A model generated the notes under the pieces. That model was not told the DNA's origin. It searched no databases and worked only from the letters and a program-made list of their open reading frames with translations. Shown piece by piece: positions 53,393 to 62,293 of a stretch of 64,000 bases of DNA (within the stretch, counting starts at the first letter, position 1; each line of letters starts with the position of its first letter). Origin of the DNA: Rubrobacter calidifluminis (GTDB lineage: Bacteria > Actinomycetota > Rubrobacteria > Rubrobacterales > Rubrobacteraceae); the NCBI RefSeq assembly GCF_028617075.1, contig NZ_JAQKGV010000016.1, forward strand, positions 1 through 64,000, given 5' to 3'. The translations under genes were made by a program, and so were the position numbers.

Positions 53393-54639
53393 GCCAGGAT
53401 TCGATCATCGCTGATCCTGCTCTCGCTCCCGAGGGGGAGCGCAAGATAGGTTGGGTGGCGCAGCACGCGCCGGTGATGAACGCCGTCTACGAACATTACC
53501 TTTCCGACGGTACTCTGCAGGGACGCAGGATCGCGATGGCGATCCACCTCGAGGCGAAGACCGCCTACCTCGCGCTGCTCTTCGCCCGGGCCGGGGCAGA
53601 CGTGACGGTGGCCGGGAGCAACCCGCTCTCCACGCAGGACGACGTGTGTGCCGCGCTCGCCGCCCGCGGGGTTCGGGTCTACGCCACCCACGACCCGACC
53701 GAGGAGGAGTTCGAGGGGTACCTGCTGCGCACGATAGAGACGGCCCCCGAGATAATCGTCGACGACGGGGCCGAGCTCGTGAGCCGCCTGGTGCGGATGC
53801 GCCCGGACCTCGTCGACGGCGTCGCGGGCGCCTCGGAGGAGACGACGACCGGGATCATCAAGCTGCGCGCGATGACCGCGGAGGGGGCGCTCCCCTTCCC
53901 GGTCCTCGCGGCGAACGATGCCCGGTGCAAGCATCTCTTCGACAACCGCTACGGGACCGGGCACTCGGCGCTCGTGAGCCTGCTCGCCGCCACGAACCTC
54001 TTCATCTCGGGCAAGACGGTGGTGGTGATGGGCTTCGGGTGGGTGGGACGCGGGCTCGCCCGCTACGCGCACGGCCTCGGGGCCCGGGTCGTCGTCTGCG
54101 AGGCCGACCCGGTGAAGCTGCTCGAGGCCCACGCCGAGGGCCACGAGGTGATGAACTCCCTCCGGGCTGCGGAGGAAGGGGACGTCTTCCTCACCGGCAC
54201 CGGCAACCTGAAGGTGCTGCGCGCCGAGCACTTCGAGCGGATGAAGGACGGTGCGATACTCGCCAACGCCGGACACTACGACCACGAGTTCGACCTGGCC
54301 GCGCTCAAGGAGATGTCCGTGTCCGAGCGCGAGGTCCGCAGGAACGTGACCGAGTACGAGCTTCCCGACGGCAGGAGGTTGCACGTCCTCGCCCGCGGCA
54401 GGCTGGTCAACATCGCCGCCGGGGATGGGCATCCCGTCGAGATCATGGACCTCACCTTCTCGGTGCAGGCGATGTGTGCCCACTATCTGGCCGGGGCTGC
54501 TTCCAGGCTCGAACCGGGGCTGCGTCCCATACCCCCGGAGATAGACGAGTACGTCGCCCGTACCAAACTCTCGACGCTCGGCGTCGAGCCGGAGAGGCTC
54601 ACGGAGGAGCAGATCGCCTACCAGAGGAGCTGGAGGTAG
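53389..54639 (+). CDS. ahcY: S-adenosylhomocysteine hydrolase
   Basis: A 416-residue protein, TTG 53389 overlapping the previous TGA. HLEAKTAYLALLFARAGADV, SNPLSTQDDVCAAL, DDGAELVSRL, GASEETTTGIIKLRAM, NDARCKHLFDNRYGTG, the NAD loop VVMGFGWVGRGLARYAHGLG and ANAGHYDHEFD. The short form (no eukaryote-type insertion of about 40 residues), as in thermophiles and archaea. Recycles S-adenosylhomocysteine. Confidence 0.95.
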   Translation: MSQDSIIADPALAPEGERKIGWVAQHAPVMNAVYEHYLSDGTLQGRRIAMAIHLEAKTAYLALLFARAGADVTVAGSNPLSTQDDVCAALAARGVRVYATHDPTEEEFEGYLLRTIETAPEIIVDDGAELVSRLVRMRPDLVDGVAGASEETTTGIIKLRAMTAEGALPFPVLAANDARCKHLFDNRYGTGHSALVSLLAATNLFISGKTVVVMGFGWVGRGLARYAHGLGARVVVCEADPVKLLEAHAEGHEVMNSLRAAEEGDVFLTGTGNLKVLRAEHFERMKDGAILANAGHYDHEFDLAALKEMSVSEREVRRNVTEYELPDGRRLHVLARGRLVNIAAGDGHPVEIMDLTFSVQAMCAHYLAGAASRLEPGLRPIPPEIDEYVARTKLSTLGVEPERLTEEQIAYQRSWR

Positions 54640-54648
54640 CGCATAGAG

Positions 54649-55524
54649 TTGGAAGACATCCTGAGCTTTCGCCCGATGACCACGGACGATGTGGACGCCG
54701 CATACGAGCTGGTCTCCCATGCCTTCGCGAGAGACCGGGAGGAGATACTCAGGCGTACCCCGGGAGAAGTGGCCCACCGCAAAGACCGCTACCGGCACTT
54801 CCTGAGCACGGACCCTGCCGGCGCCTGGCTCGCCGAAGACGGAGAAGGGCGTCTCGCCGGTGTCTCCATCGCCCTCAGGAGGGGAGAGATCTGGATACTC
54901 TCCCTCCTCGCCGTGGACGAGAGCTACAGGGGCCAGGGCGTGGGGAAGAAGCTTTTGCAGAGGGCGATGGGCTACGCCGAGGGGTGCAGGGGTGGCATGA
55001 TCGCCTCTTCCACACATCCGGCGGCGATGAGGAGTTATGCGCTGGCCGGCTTCACGTTGTGTCCTACCCTCACTGCCCGGGGATACGTGGATCGCAGGAG
55101 CCTGCCCGGGAGGCTGGGGGTGCGCGAGGGAGGAGGGGAGAACGACCTCCGGCTGGCGGCGGAGGTGGACAGGTTCGTCCGGGGCGCGCCGCACGGCCCG
55201 GATCTCGAATTCCTGCTCGACTCTGGGGCCCGCATGTTCGTCTACGAGGCGGAGGGGGAGAGGGGCTACGCCCTCACGTACAAGGGACGGCCGCTGGTTT
55301 TGGCCGCCAGGGGTGAGAAGGCGTCGACAGCCCTGTTGTGGGAGGTGCTGGCGAACTCCGACCCTCAGAGGGAGGTCGAGATCTCCTGGATCACGGCGGA
55401 GCAGCAGTGGGCCGTGAGGGTGGCGCTCGCAGCCGGGCTCGTGCTGGAGCCCGCCGGGCCCATCTGCATCCGAGGTGAACTCGGTCCGCTGGCCCCCTAT
55501 CTCCCTAACGGGGCCTTCCTGTAG
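54649..55524 (+). CDS. GNAT-family N-acetyltransferase, two-domain
   Basis: A 291-residue protein, TTG 54649, GGAGGT 11 nt upstream. The N-terminal GNAT domain has acetyl-CoA loop SYRGQGVGKKLLQRAM and the ending AMRSYALAGFTLCPT. The C-terminal half (about 150-291) lacks that loop but keeps a GNAT-like pattern, as in tandem GNAT proteins. Acceptor unknown. Ten nt after ahcY, probably co-transcribed. Confidence 0.85.
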   Translation: MEDILSFRPMTTDDVDAAYELVSHAFARDREEILRRTPGEVAHRKDRYRHFLSTDPAGAWLAEDGEGRLAGVSIALRRGEIWILSLLAVDESYRGQGVGKKLLQRAMGYAEGCRGGMIASSTHPAAMRSYALAGFTLCPTLTARGYVDRRSLPGRLGVREGGGENDLRLAAEVDRFVRGAPHGPDLEFLLDSGARMFVYEAEGERGYALTYKGRPLVLAARGEKASTALLWEVLANSDPQREVEISWITAEQQWAVRVALAAGLVLEPAGPICIRGELGPLAPYLPNGAFL

Positions 55525-55527
55525 ACC

Positions 55528-57024
55528 TCAGCGGGCTCTGGTCGTCCCGGAGGTGGCGAGCACGTTGCCTGATTCGTCTACGGCCTGAATCGCAAAGTAC
55601 GGACCTCCGCCGCGCAATGTGACGGCCGTTTCGAAACCCCGCTTCGGTGCATCCCCGGCCTCTCTCAGATCGGAAGGGACGCGTCCAGAGAGCACCCTCC
55701 ATCTTTTGACGGCCGTAGACCCGTTCCAGCTTGCGTAGATGGTGATCCCGCCGTCGGCGTGCTTCTTCGCCACCACGGCGGGCCTCCCTTCCGGGTGACC
55801 CTCCCAGGGATGCCAGTAGGTGCGGTACGAGCGTCCCTGACCGGGTAGACGGGCATCGAAGACGAGGTCACCACTGCCGGTGAAGCCCGAGAAGAACGGC
55901 TCGTAGCCCCACCCGATAAAGGCTTCTCCGGTAGGGAGCATCTGCACGTTGCCTTCGGCCCCGGCCAGGATCCTCCTGCCGGGGTGGACGTACTCGCGTA
56001 CCAGCGTCGCCCGCATCTTCTGCATGTCCAGGCGGAGGACCACGCCCCGCGACTGGCGGTGCACCGGCGGGTTGCCGCCGTTGTCGAAGATCGTGATCGT
56101 GCCGTCCGGGTGGCGTCTGGCGTCGTGCTGGTAGGCTGTCCTGGTCCCGGGGCCCATCTCGAAGTCACTCTCCTTGCCGCCCAGGCGCCAGAGCACCCGA
56201 CCACTCGCCCGGTCCACTTTGTAGACAGCCCAGGTGTTGCGGGAGGAGATGAGCAGGTTCCCGTCGTGGTCTACGTCTATGGAGTTTATGTGGAAGTAGT
56301 CGAAGGGATCGTCGGGGTTCTTCGGTGGCCTGCCGTAGGACAGCTCGACGGGGACGTGATCCAGGCTGTGCCACTCGAAGAGCACCTTCCCGCTCTCGAC
56401 GTCGACTTCCTGGGCGATGCCGTCGTAGACCAGGGCGTCTTTGCTCCCCCCGGCCGGGGTGAGATCGTGGCGCACGGGGTGGTAGGCGGTGAAGAGGGCT
56501 GTCCCCTGCGGGGTGAGGAGGAACTCGTGCAGGTCGCCTTTGTACCCGTTACCGGCACGAACCCGCTTTATCTCCCGGTAGGAGCGGTCGAGGAGGACGT
56601 ATTCGCCGGAACCGTGTCCGTTCGTGACCCGGCCTTCCCACCACGTCAGGACCGGCTCATCGCGGTAATGCTGTACCCGGAAGTTGTCCAACCTTCGTTC
56701 CTCCGGCTGGTGGAACCACACGAGATGGCCCTCGCTGTCGAGGATCATGGCCCCGGAGCTGCCGGGGGTCTTGGGTTGCGGGGCGAGGAAGACGCAGTCG
56801 CCCTTTCGGGCGAAGATGCCCCTCGGTCTCTTCTCGATCTCGACGGCGGGGGGCTTCAGGTCCGGGCGCGAACGGAAGCTCAGCACGTTCCCTTCGGGTA
56901 TGGTCCGGGAGACGTTCTCTATTCGCGTGCCCTTCGCGGTCTGCTGCAGGGTCCAGACCCCGCCGCCGGCTAGCACCCCCGCACCGACCAGCGCCCCGAT
57001 GAACTTCTTTCGCGTGAGCTTCAC
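55528..57024 (-). CDS. arylsulfotransferase-like (ASST) secreted protein
   Basis: 498 residues from GTG 57024, 7 nt after CATAAT (57032-57037 minus strand). N-terminal KLTRKKFIGALVGAGVLAGG is a Tat-like or lipoprotein-less signal with KK instead of RR. Beta-propeller features of the ASST family: HLVWFHQPEE, GDLHEFLLTPQGTAL, DYFHINSIDVDHDGNLLISS, GRVLWRLGGKESDFEM, QHDARRHPDGTITIFDN. Probably exported. Family members transfer sulfate between phenols, but many actinobacterial homologues are uncharacterised. Confidence 0.85.
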   Translation of the reverse strand: MKLTRKKFIGALVGAGVLAGGGVWTLQQTAKGTRIENVSRTIPEGNVLSFRSRPDLKPPAVEIEKRPRGIFARKGDCVFLAPQPKTPGSSGAMILDSEGHLVWFHQPEERRLDNFRVQHYRDEPVLTWWEGRVTNGHGSGEYVLLDRSYREIKRVRAGNGYKGDLHEFLLTPQGTALFTAYHPVRHDLTPAGGSKDALVYDGIAQEVDVESGKVLFEWHSLDHVPVELSYGRPPKNPDDPFDYFHINSIDVDHDGNLLISSRNTWAVYKVDRASGRVLWRLGGKESDFEMGPGTRTAYQHDARRHPDGTITIFDNGGNPPVHRQSRGVVLRLDMQKMRATLVREYVHPGRRILAGAEGNVQMLPTGEAFIGWGYEPFFSGFTGSGDLVFDARLPGQGRSYRTYWHPWEGHPEGRPAVVAKKHADGGITIYASWNGSTAVKRWRVLSGRVPSDLREAGDAPKRGFETAVTLRGGGPYFAIQAVDESGNVLATSGTTRAR

Positions 57025-57101
57025 GCGGGAGATTATGCAACTTCAGCGCCTCCTGCGTTAGACTCACGTCTGCCAGAAGGCTCTTCGGAGGGTGTTTTCC
57101 T

Positions 57102-57386
57102 GTGAGGAAGATCACGATCCGCTACACCGGGTTCCGTGAGTGCCCCAACTGCGGCGGCCTGGGGGACGACGGGGCTTCCTGGCGTCCGATCCCGTGCCGG
57201 CGCTGCAGAGGACACGGGGTTCTGGTCACCGACGTCGAGGTGGAGGATTCGGAGGAGGGCGTCCTGCCCCGCTCGCGCTACGACTTCAACGCCCTCGGGG
57301 AGGTCTTCCTGCTCGACTTCGACGAGGACGAGGAGATAGAGGTCATCCGTCCCGAGGCCCCGTGGGATCGAAGTGGGCTATCCTGA
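57102..57386 (+). CDS. small zinc-finger protein, DnaJ-type motif
   Basis: 94 residues from GTG 57102. CPNCGGLGDDG then CRRCRGHGVL form one CxxCxGxG pair as in the DnaJ cysteine-rich domain, with no J domain. The acidic tail (LLDFDEDEEIEVI) is unusual. Its end overlaps the opposite membrane gene by 44 nt. Function unknown; RNA or protein binding possible. Confidence 0.75.
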   Translation: MRKITIRYTGFRECPNCGGLGDDGASWRPIPCRRCRGHGVLVTDVEVEDSEEGVLPRSRYDFNALGEVFLLDFDEDEEIEVIRPEAPWDRSGLS

Positions 57387-57792
57387 TGAGCAGCCAGGAG
57401 AAAGCGGCGGCTCCTCCGACGGAGAGGATGTCCCAGAGCGCCCACCGCTCGTAAGGAGGACGGGTGAATCCGGCGAAGCGCCGCTCGTAGCCCGAAGGAT
57501 CGGGGATGCTGGCGAACCCGAGCGCGGTGGAGAGGAGGGCCCACTCCGCCGCGGTGGCGAAGACGGCCATGAAGAGGGCGGCAACCACGCCTCTCCAGCC
57601 GCCCTGGAAGACGAGCAGAACCCCAAGCGCCACGTACACGAGGAGCCGGGCCGTCTGGATCAAAGCCTCCCTCCCCACGTGCCCCGCATAGACGCTCCTG
57701 AAAGAGAACACATCGCTTCCGAAACCGAAGACCACCGCCGCGAGCGCACAGGCCAGCGTGAGCGCGGCGAGAGATCTCACGCTCCTGTTCAT
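57343..57792 (-). CDS. small membrane protein, hypothetical
   Basis: A 149-residue protein with four hydrophobic segments (LAALTLACALAAVVFGFG, LLVYVALGVLLVFQGGW, VVAALFMAVFATAAEWALL, VGGAAAFSWLLIRIAHF). Start ATG 57792 with no clear ribosome site. No family recognised. Converges with the DnaJ-type zinc-finger gene (44-nt overlap) and diverges from tetR. Confidence 0.7.
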   Translation of the reverse strand: MNRSVRSLAALTLACALAAVVFGFGSDVFSFRSVYAGHVGREALIQTARLLVYVALGVLLVFQGGWRGVVAALFMAVFATAAEWALLSTALGFASIPDPSGYERRFAGFTRPPYERWALWDILSVGGAAAFSWLLIRIAHFDPTGPRDG

Positions 57793-57848
57793 GGGTGGAT
57801 TATAAGGCGCGGGGTCTCCGGCGGGGCACGGTATGCTAGCATCGTTTT

Positions 57849-58469
57849 ATGACCCGCGGTCGACAAAGGAGCCGGGGAAGACCCAGGTCCAAACCCCCCG
57901 ACGAACGCCGAAGGGAATTCCTCGAAGCGGCGCTGGAGCTCTTCACCGAGCACGGTTACGAGAGTACCAGCGTGGAGGAGCTCTGCCGCCGGGTCGGGGT
58001 CGCCAAAGGAACCTTCTACCTCTACTTCGGAAGCAAGGAGGAGCTGGCCCTCGCCCTGCGCGAACGCTTCGTCGAGGAGAGCCGAACCCGGCTCACCCGT
58101 CTGATCGAAGGCTGGGAAGGTTCCTTCACCGAACTTATCGATGCAGCCATAGATTTCGTCTTCGAGTTCCACCACAATAACCGTTCGCTCTTCAACCTCT
58201 TCTACCGCCACTACCCGACGGAGTTCGGCCCCGGCGCCGCCGAAAACCGCCGGCGCTACGTGGAGCCCATGGCGCGTATCATCGAAGAGGCGGTGAAACG
58301 CCGGGAGGCCGACGCCGCCGGATACCCAACCCTCTTCGCTTACCTGATCTCCGGCGCCGTCGAGGAGAACCTCTTCTCCTCCATGGCCTTCGGAATCCCC
58401 GATGACCCGGATTCTCTCAAACAGGCAACCAAGATCTTCGTCCGTAAGGTACTCTCTCCCCATCCCTGA
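57849..58469 (+). CDS. TetR-family repressor
   Basis: 206 residues from ATG 57849, 11 nt after TATGCT (57832-57837). N-terminal HTH FLEAALELFTEHGYESTSVE then RVGVAKGTFYLYFGSKEEL. The ligand domain is helical with FNLFYRHYPTEFGPG. Directly upstream of the export operon whose promoter contains a 29-bp palindrome, so it very probably represses that operon. Confidence 0.92.
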   Translation: MTRGRQRSRGRPRSKPPDERRREFLEAALELFTEHGYESTSVEELCRRVGVAKGTFYLYFGSKEELALALRERFVEESRTRLTRLIEGWEGSFTELIDAAIDFVFEFHHNNRSLFNLFYRHYPTEFGPGAAENRRRYVEPMARIIEEAVKRREADAAGYPTLFAYLISGAVEENLFSSMAFGIPDDPDSLKQATKIFVRKVLSPHP

Positions 58470-58494
58470 TCGCAATACGCCGCGCCATGCAGGC

Positions 58495-58548
58495 TTGTCC
58501 GTGCGGAAATCGCTGTTATATTTTATGACTGACGGTCGGTCATAAAAT
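58495..58548 (+). promoter_or_regulatory. promoter and TetR operator of the export operon
   Basis: -35 TTGTCC (58495-58500), 16-bp spacer, -10 TATATT (58517-58522). The 29-bp palindrome at 58520-58548 has 10-bp perfect arms ATTTTATGAC/GTCATAAAAT and a TGACGGTCG centre. It covers the end of the -10 and the start site, so a bound repressor would block initiation. Confidence 0.85.
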
Positions 58549-58564
58549 GTTCGGAGGTGATCTG

Positions 58565-59824
58565 ATGCGTGGGGCGATCGGTTGGTTGCGGGAGCGGGCG
58601 GCGTCTTCACCGGCGTGGTTCACGGTGTTGCTCGGGGTGGGTGTGTTCGTTTTGCAGATGCTCTTCATCTGGTCTTACGTAGGAGCTCTGCATGCTCCCG
58701 AGCCGCACGAGGTCCCGGTCGCGGTCGTCGGTTCGAACGGTGCGGTGGCACGGTTCGAGCGGGTGGTGGAGGGGGCGGTGGGGAACGACCTGAAGCTGGA
58801 GAGGAAGCGTGGGGTGTCGGAGGCGCGAGGAGCGATAGACGACCGCGAGGTTTACGGGGCCGTCGTTTTGGGGCGTGGAGGAGATCGCCTGCTGGTCGCG
58901 GATGCTGCGAGCCCGATCGTCTCGCGCATGCTCCGGGAGGAGTTCTCCGGGATCGAGCGCTCTCAGGGCCGGACGCTCAGCGTGGAGGACGTCAGGCCGC
59001 TACCGGGTGGAGACTCCAGGGGGCTCTCGTCCTTCTACGCGGTCGTCGGCTGGGTCGTCGGGGGCTATCTGCTGGCGACGGCGGTGGCGATCCTGCGTGG
59101 CAGGAACGTGGAGGGCTGGCGGGCGGCGCTGGGGCGCGTGGGAGGCTTCGCCGCGTACGCGGTGGCGGCCGGGGCGATCGGGGCGGTGTTGCTGGAGGGA
59201 GTAATCGGGGCGCTCGGCGGTCCGGGGGCGGATCTGGCCGCGATCGGCGCCCTCGTCGTCTTCGCCACCGCCGTCGCAGCGGCGGCCCTGCAGGCGCTCT
59301 TGGGGATCGCGGGGACGGGCGCCGCGATACTGCTGTTCGTCGTACTCGGGAACCCGTCGTCCGGGGGGCCTTACGCGCCGGAGCTTTTGCCGCAACCCTG
59401 GCGGACGTTGGGCGTCTTCCTGCCGCCGGGGGCAGGGACGACGCTGGTGCGGAATACGGTGTATTTCGGGGGGAACCACATCGCGGGTGCGCTCGGAGTG
59501 CTCGCGGCCTACGCGGTGGTCGGGAGTGTGGGTGTGGTCTGGTCCGGTGTCCGGAGGCGCGGGTGCGCCGGGGGCGACCTCCGCGTGCGGCAGGATGGTT
59601 TGCTCACCGCCTTCGTGCTCGAGTGCGTGGCGCTGCGCGTGATGGATGATGCAGGGAGCAATCCCGCCCTGGTCCATGCCGTCTCCCGGCTCGTTCCCGA
59701 GGTTGAGGGGGAGACGGAGCAGGAGCGCGCCCGGCGCGCCGTATCCGAGGTGCTCCGGCCCATGGCCGCCCGGATGCTGGATCCGGAGGGAAAATCCACA
59801 TCCAGGAGTTCTGGAAGGTGGTAG
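58565..59824 (+). CDS. ABC-2/YhgE-like membrane protein with C-terminal module shared with MmpL
   Basis: 419 residues from ATG 58565 (GGAGGTGATC upstream). ATG 58547 lies inside the operator and near the start site, so it is less likely. One N-terminal helix (AWFTVLLGVGVFVLQMLFIW), an extracytoplasmic domain of about 130 residues, then five or six helices, the ABC-2 or YhgE/Pip layout. The last 60 residues (LTAFVLECVALRV, EQERARRAVSEVLRPMAARM) are soluble and clearly related to the end of the MmpL gene downstream. Probably a partner of that transporter. Confidence 0.8.
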   Translation: MRGAIGWLRERAASSPAWFTVLLGVGVFVLQMLFIWSYVGALHAPEPHEVPVAVVGSNGAVARFERVVEGAVGNDLKLERKRGVSEARGAIDDREVYGAVVLGRGGDRLLVADAASPIVSRMLREEFSGIERSQGRTLSVEDVRPLPGGDSRGLSSFYAVVGWVVGGYLLATAVAILRGRNVEGWRAALGRVGGFAAYAVAAGAIGAVLLEGVIGALGGPGADLAAIGALVVFATAVAAAALQALLGIAGTGAAILLFVVLGNPSSGGPYAPELLPQPWRTLGVFLPPGAGTTLVRNTVYFGGNHIAGALGVLAAYAVVGSVGVVWSGVRRRGCAGGDLRVRQDGLLTAFVLECVALRVMDDAGSNPALVHAVSRLVPEVEGETEQERARRAVSEVLRPMAARMLDPEGKSTSRSSGRW

Positions 59825-59878
59825 AAAGAGAGGCCGACGCGCGGAGGTACGCGCCGGGAGAAGCACGATGGAGGTTCT

Positions 59879-62293
59879 TTGATCCGATCCCGACTACCGC
59901 GAGGCTCTGTCGGAGGACGGGATACACGCGGGGATGGCGGCCTGCTCAGGAGGTGGGCGCGCCTGGCGGTCCGGAGGAGGTGGGCGGTCATCGTCTGCTG
60001 GGCCGTCGTGCTCGGCGTCTTCGGCGTCCTCTCCCAGGTCTATGGAGGGCACTTCGTGGACTCCTTCAAGCTGCCCGGGGCCGAGTCCCAGAGGGCGCTC
60101 GATCTGCTCCGGAGCCGGTTCCCGAGCCAGGCCGGAGATTCAGCCACCCTGGTCTTCAAGGCGCGCCGGGGCGAGATTGCCAGCCCAGGGGTGGAACGGA
60201 AGATACAGAAGATCCTGCGCAGGGCGGAGAAGCTTCCGGAGGTGACGGGGGTCAGCTCGCCCTACAGGGTGCCCGGCGCCATCTCGAAGGATGGCAGGAT
60301 AGCCTACGCTGTCGTGCAGTACGACAAGCTCGCACCCGCGGTCGACCCCGAGAGCGTGAAGAAGCTGGAAGATCTCGCTGATAACTCGAACACGAAGACG
60401 CTCAGGGTCGAGGTTGGGGGGCAGGTGATCTCGGCGACCGAGACCACCCCTCCCGGGCGCTCCGAGGCGATAGGCCTCGCCGCCGCGGTTGCCATACTCC
60501 TCGTCGCGTTCGGTTCCGTCGTGGCGATGGGGCTGCCGATAGCCACCGCGCTCGCCGGGCTCGGAACCGGGCTGGCCGGCGTGGAGCTTCTCACGCGCGT
60601 CACGGACCTCAGCACCTTCACCCCGGCGTTCGGGGCCATGATCGGGCTCGGCGTCGGGATAGACTACGCGCTCTTCGTCGTCGTACGTTTCCGTGAGGGG
60701 CTCTCCTCCGGGCTCGGGGTGGAGGAGGCGGTGGCGCAGGCGGTCGACACCTCCGGCAGGGCGGTGGTCTCGGCCGGCACGATCGTCGCCATAGCGCTTC
60801 TGGGGCTTTTCACCATGGGGATACCGTTCGTGACGGCGCTGGGTGTCGCCGCGGCACTCGTTGTCGGGCTCAGCGTCGTGGTCGCGGTGACGCTCCTTCC
60901 TGCGCTGCTGGCGCTCGCCGGGCGCAACGTGGACCGGTGGCAGGTTCCGCTGCCGCGGGGTGAGGGGAAGAGCTCTCTGGGGAGACGCTTCAGCGGGCAG
61001 ATACAGAGGCGTCCGCTCGTGTATGCGGTCCTGGCGGCCTCCCTCCTGGTGGTGCTCGCGCTGCCGGTCTTCAGCATGCGCCTGGGGTTCTCCGACGACG
61101 GGAACAAACCCACCTCGATGCACAGCCGCAGAGCCTACGATCTCTTGACCGAGGGGTTCGGTCCCGGGTTCAACGCGCCGCTGCTCGTGGTGCTCGAGAA
61201 GAACGGGGGGCTCTCCAGGTCCACCCTGAGCCGTGTGGAGCGGGCGCTCGGGAGCACCGGGGGCGTGGCCGAGGTGACGCCGCCGAACCTCAACCGGGAA
61301 GGCAACACCGCCGTCATAACCGCCTACCCGAAAAGTTCACCCCAGAGCCAGAAGACCACGGATACCGTAAAGCGTCTGCGGGATCACGTGTTGCCCCGGG
61401 TGCTCGGGGGTACCGGTGTCAGGGCGTACGTGGGCGGGGCGACGGCCGCGTTCATAGACATCGGCGACAAGATCTCTTCCCGGATGCCCTACTTCTTCAC
61501 GCTCGTGATCGGGCTGAGCTTCCTTCTCCTGATGGCCGTCTTCCGCTCGGTGCTGGTGCCGCTGAAGGCCGCGGTGATGAACCTGCTCTCGATCGGGGCG
61601 GCCTATGGCGTCCTGGTCGCCGTCTTCCAGTGGGGGTGGGCGGCGGGTATCTTCGGGGTCGGGAAGACCGGCCCGATCGAATCCTACCTGCCTATGATGC
61701 TCTTCGCGATCCTCTTCGGCCTCTCGATGGACTACGAGGTTTTCCTGGTCAGCCGCATCCGGGAGAGCTACGTGAGGAGCAGGGACCCGAGGGGTTCGGT
61801 GGGGGAGGGGCTCGCGCTCACCGCGCGCGTCATAACGGCCGCCGCCGCGATAATGGTCCTGGTCTTCCTCTCGTTCGTCATCGGGGACGACAGGATCATC
61901 AAGGAATTCGGGCTGGGGCTGGCCACCGCGATCTTCGTCGACGCCACCGTGATCCGGCTGGTCCTCGTCCCGGCGACGATGACGTTGCTCGGTAGGTGGA
62001 ACTGGTGGTTCCCGCGCTGGCTGGACCGGATCGTTCCCCGTCTGAACATCGAGGGCAAGACCGCGGAAGGGTCGCCTGAGGTGCACCGGCTGCTGCTCGC
62101 GGGGGTGACGCTGGAGTACCTGGCGCGCAGGGTGGAGAGCGCCGACGGCAGGATGCCGAACCTGGTGCGCGCGGCGGCGAGGCTCTCGCCGGACGGTTCC
62201 GGGACGGAGGAGGAGCGGGCCCGCAGGGCGGCCCGGGAGATCCTCCGGCCGCTCGCCATCCGCCTGCTCGCTGGTGCGATCAGGGGACGCTAG
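59879..62293 (+). CDS. MmpL/RND-family transporter
   Basis: An 804-residue protein, TTG 59879 with GGAGG about 5 nt upstream. Two repeats of a lone helix, a large loop and a helix bundle. First bundle GAMIGLGVGIDYALFVVVRF, second FAILFGLSMDYEVFLVSRIR carry the proton-relay Asp-Tyr pairs of MmpL proteins. Typical loop starts HFVDSFKLPGAESQRA and LGFSDDGNKPTSMHSRRAYD. The soluble C-terminus (EEERARRAAREILRPLAIRL) matches the end of the upstream membrane protein. Likely exports lipids or drugs. It overlaps the Bax1 gene end by 4 nt. Confidence 0.92.
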   Translation: MIRSRLPRGSVGGRDTRGDGGLLRRWARLAVRRRWAVIVCWAVVLGVFGVLSQVYGGHFVDSFKLPGAESQRALDLLRSRFPSQAGDSATLVFKARRGEIASPGVERKIQKILRRAEKLPEVTGVSSPYRVPGAISKDGRIAYAVVQYDKLAPAVDPESVKKLEDLADNSNTKTLRVEVGGQVISATETTPPGRSEAIGLAAAVAILLVAFGSVVAMGLPIATALAGLGTGLAGVELLTRVTDLSTFTPAFGAMIGLGVGIDYALFVVVRFREGLSSGLGVEEAVAQAVDTSGRAVVSAGTIVAIALLGLFTMGIPFVTALGVAAALVVGLSVVVAVTLLPALLALAGRNVDRWQVPLPRGEGKSSLGRRFSGQIQRRPLVYAVLAASLLVVLALPVFSMRLGFSDDGNKPTSMHSRRAYDLLTEGFGPGFNAPLLVVLEKNGGLSRSTLSRVERALGSTGGVAEVTPPNLNREGNTAVITAYPKSSPQSQKTTDTVKRLRDHVLPRVLGGTGVRAYVGGATAAFIDIGDKISSRMPYFFTLVIGLSFLLLMAVFRSVLVPLKAAVMNLLSIGAAYGVLVAVFQWGWAAGIFGVGKTGPIESYLPMMLFAILFGLSMDYEVFLVSRIRESYVRSRDPRGSVGEGLALTARVITAAAAIMVLVFLSFVIGDDRIIKEFGLGLATAIFVDATVIRLVLVPATMTLLGRWNWWFPRWLDRIVPRLNIEGKTAEGSPEVHRLLLAGVTLEYLARRVESADGRMPNLVRAAARLSPDGSGTEEERARRAAREILRPLAIRLLAGAIRGR

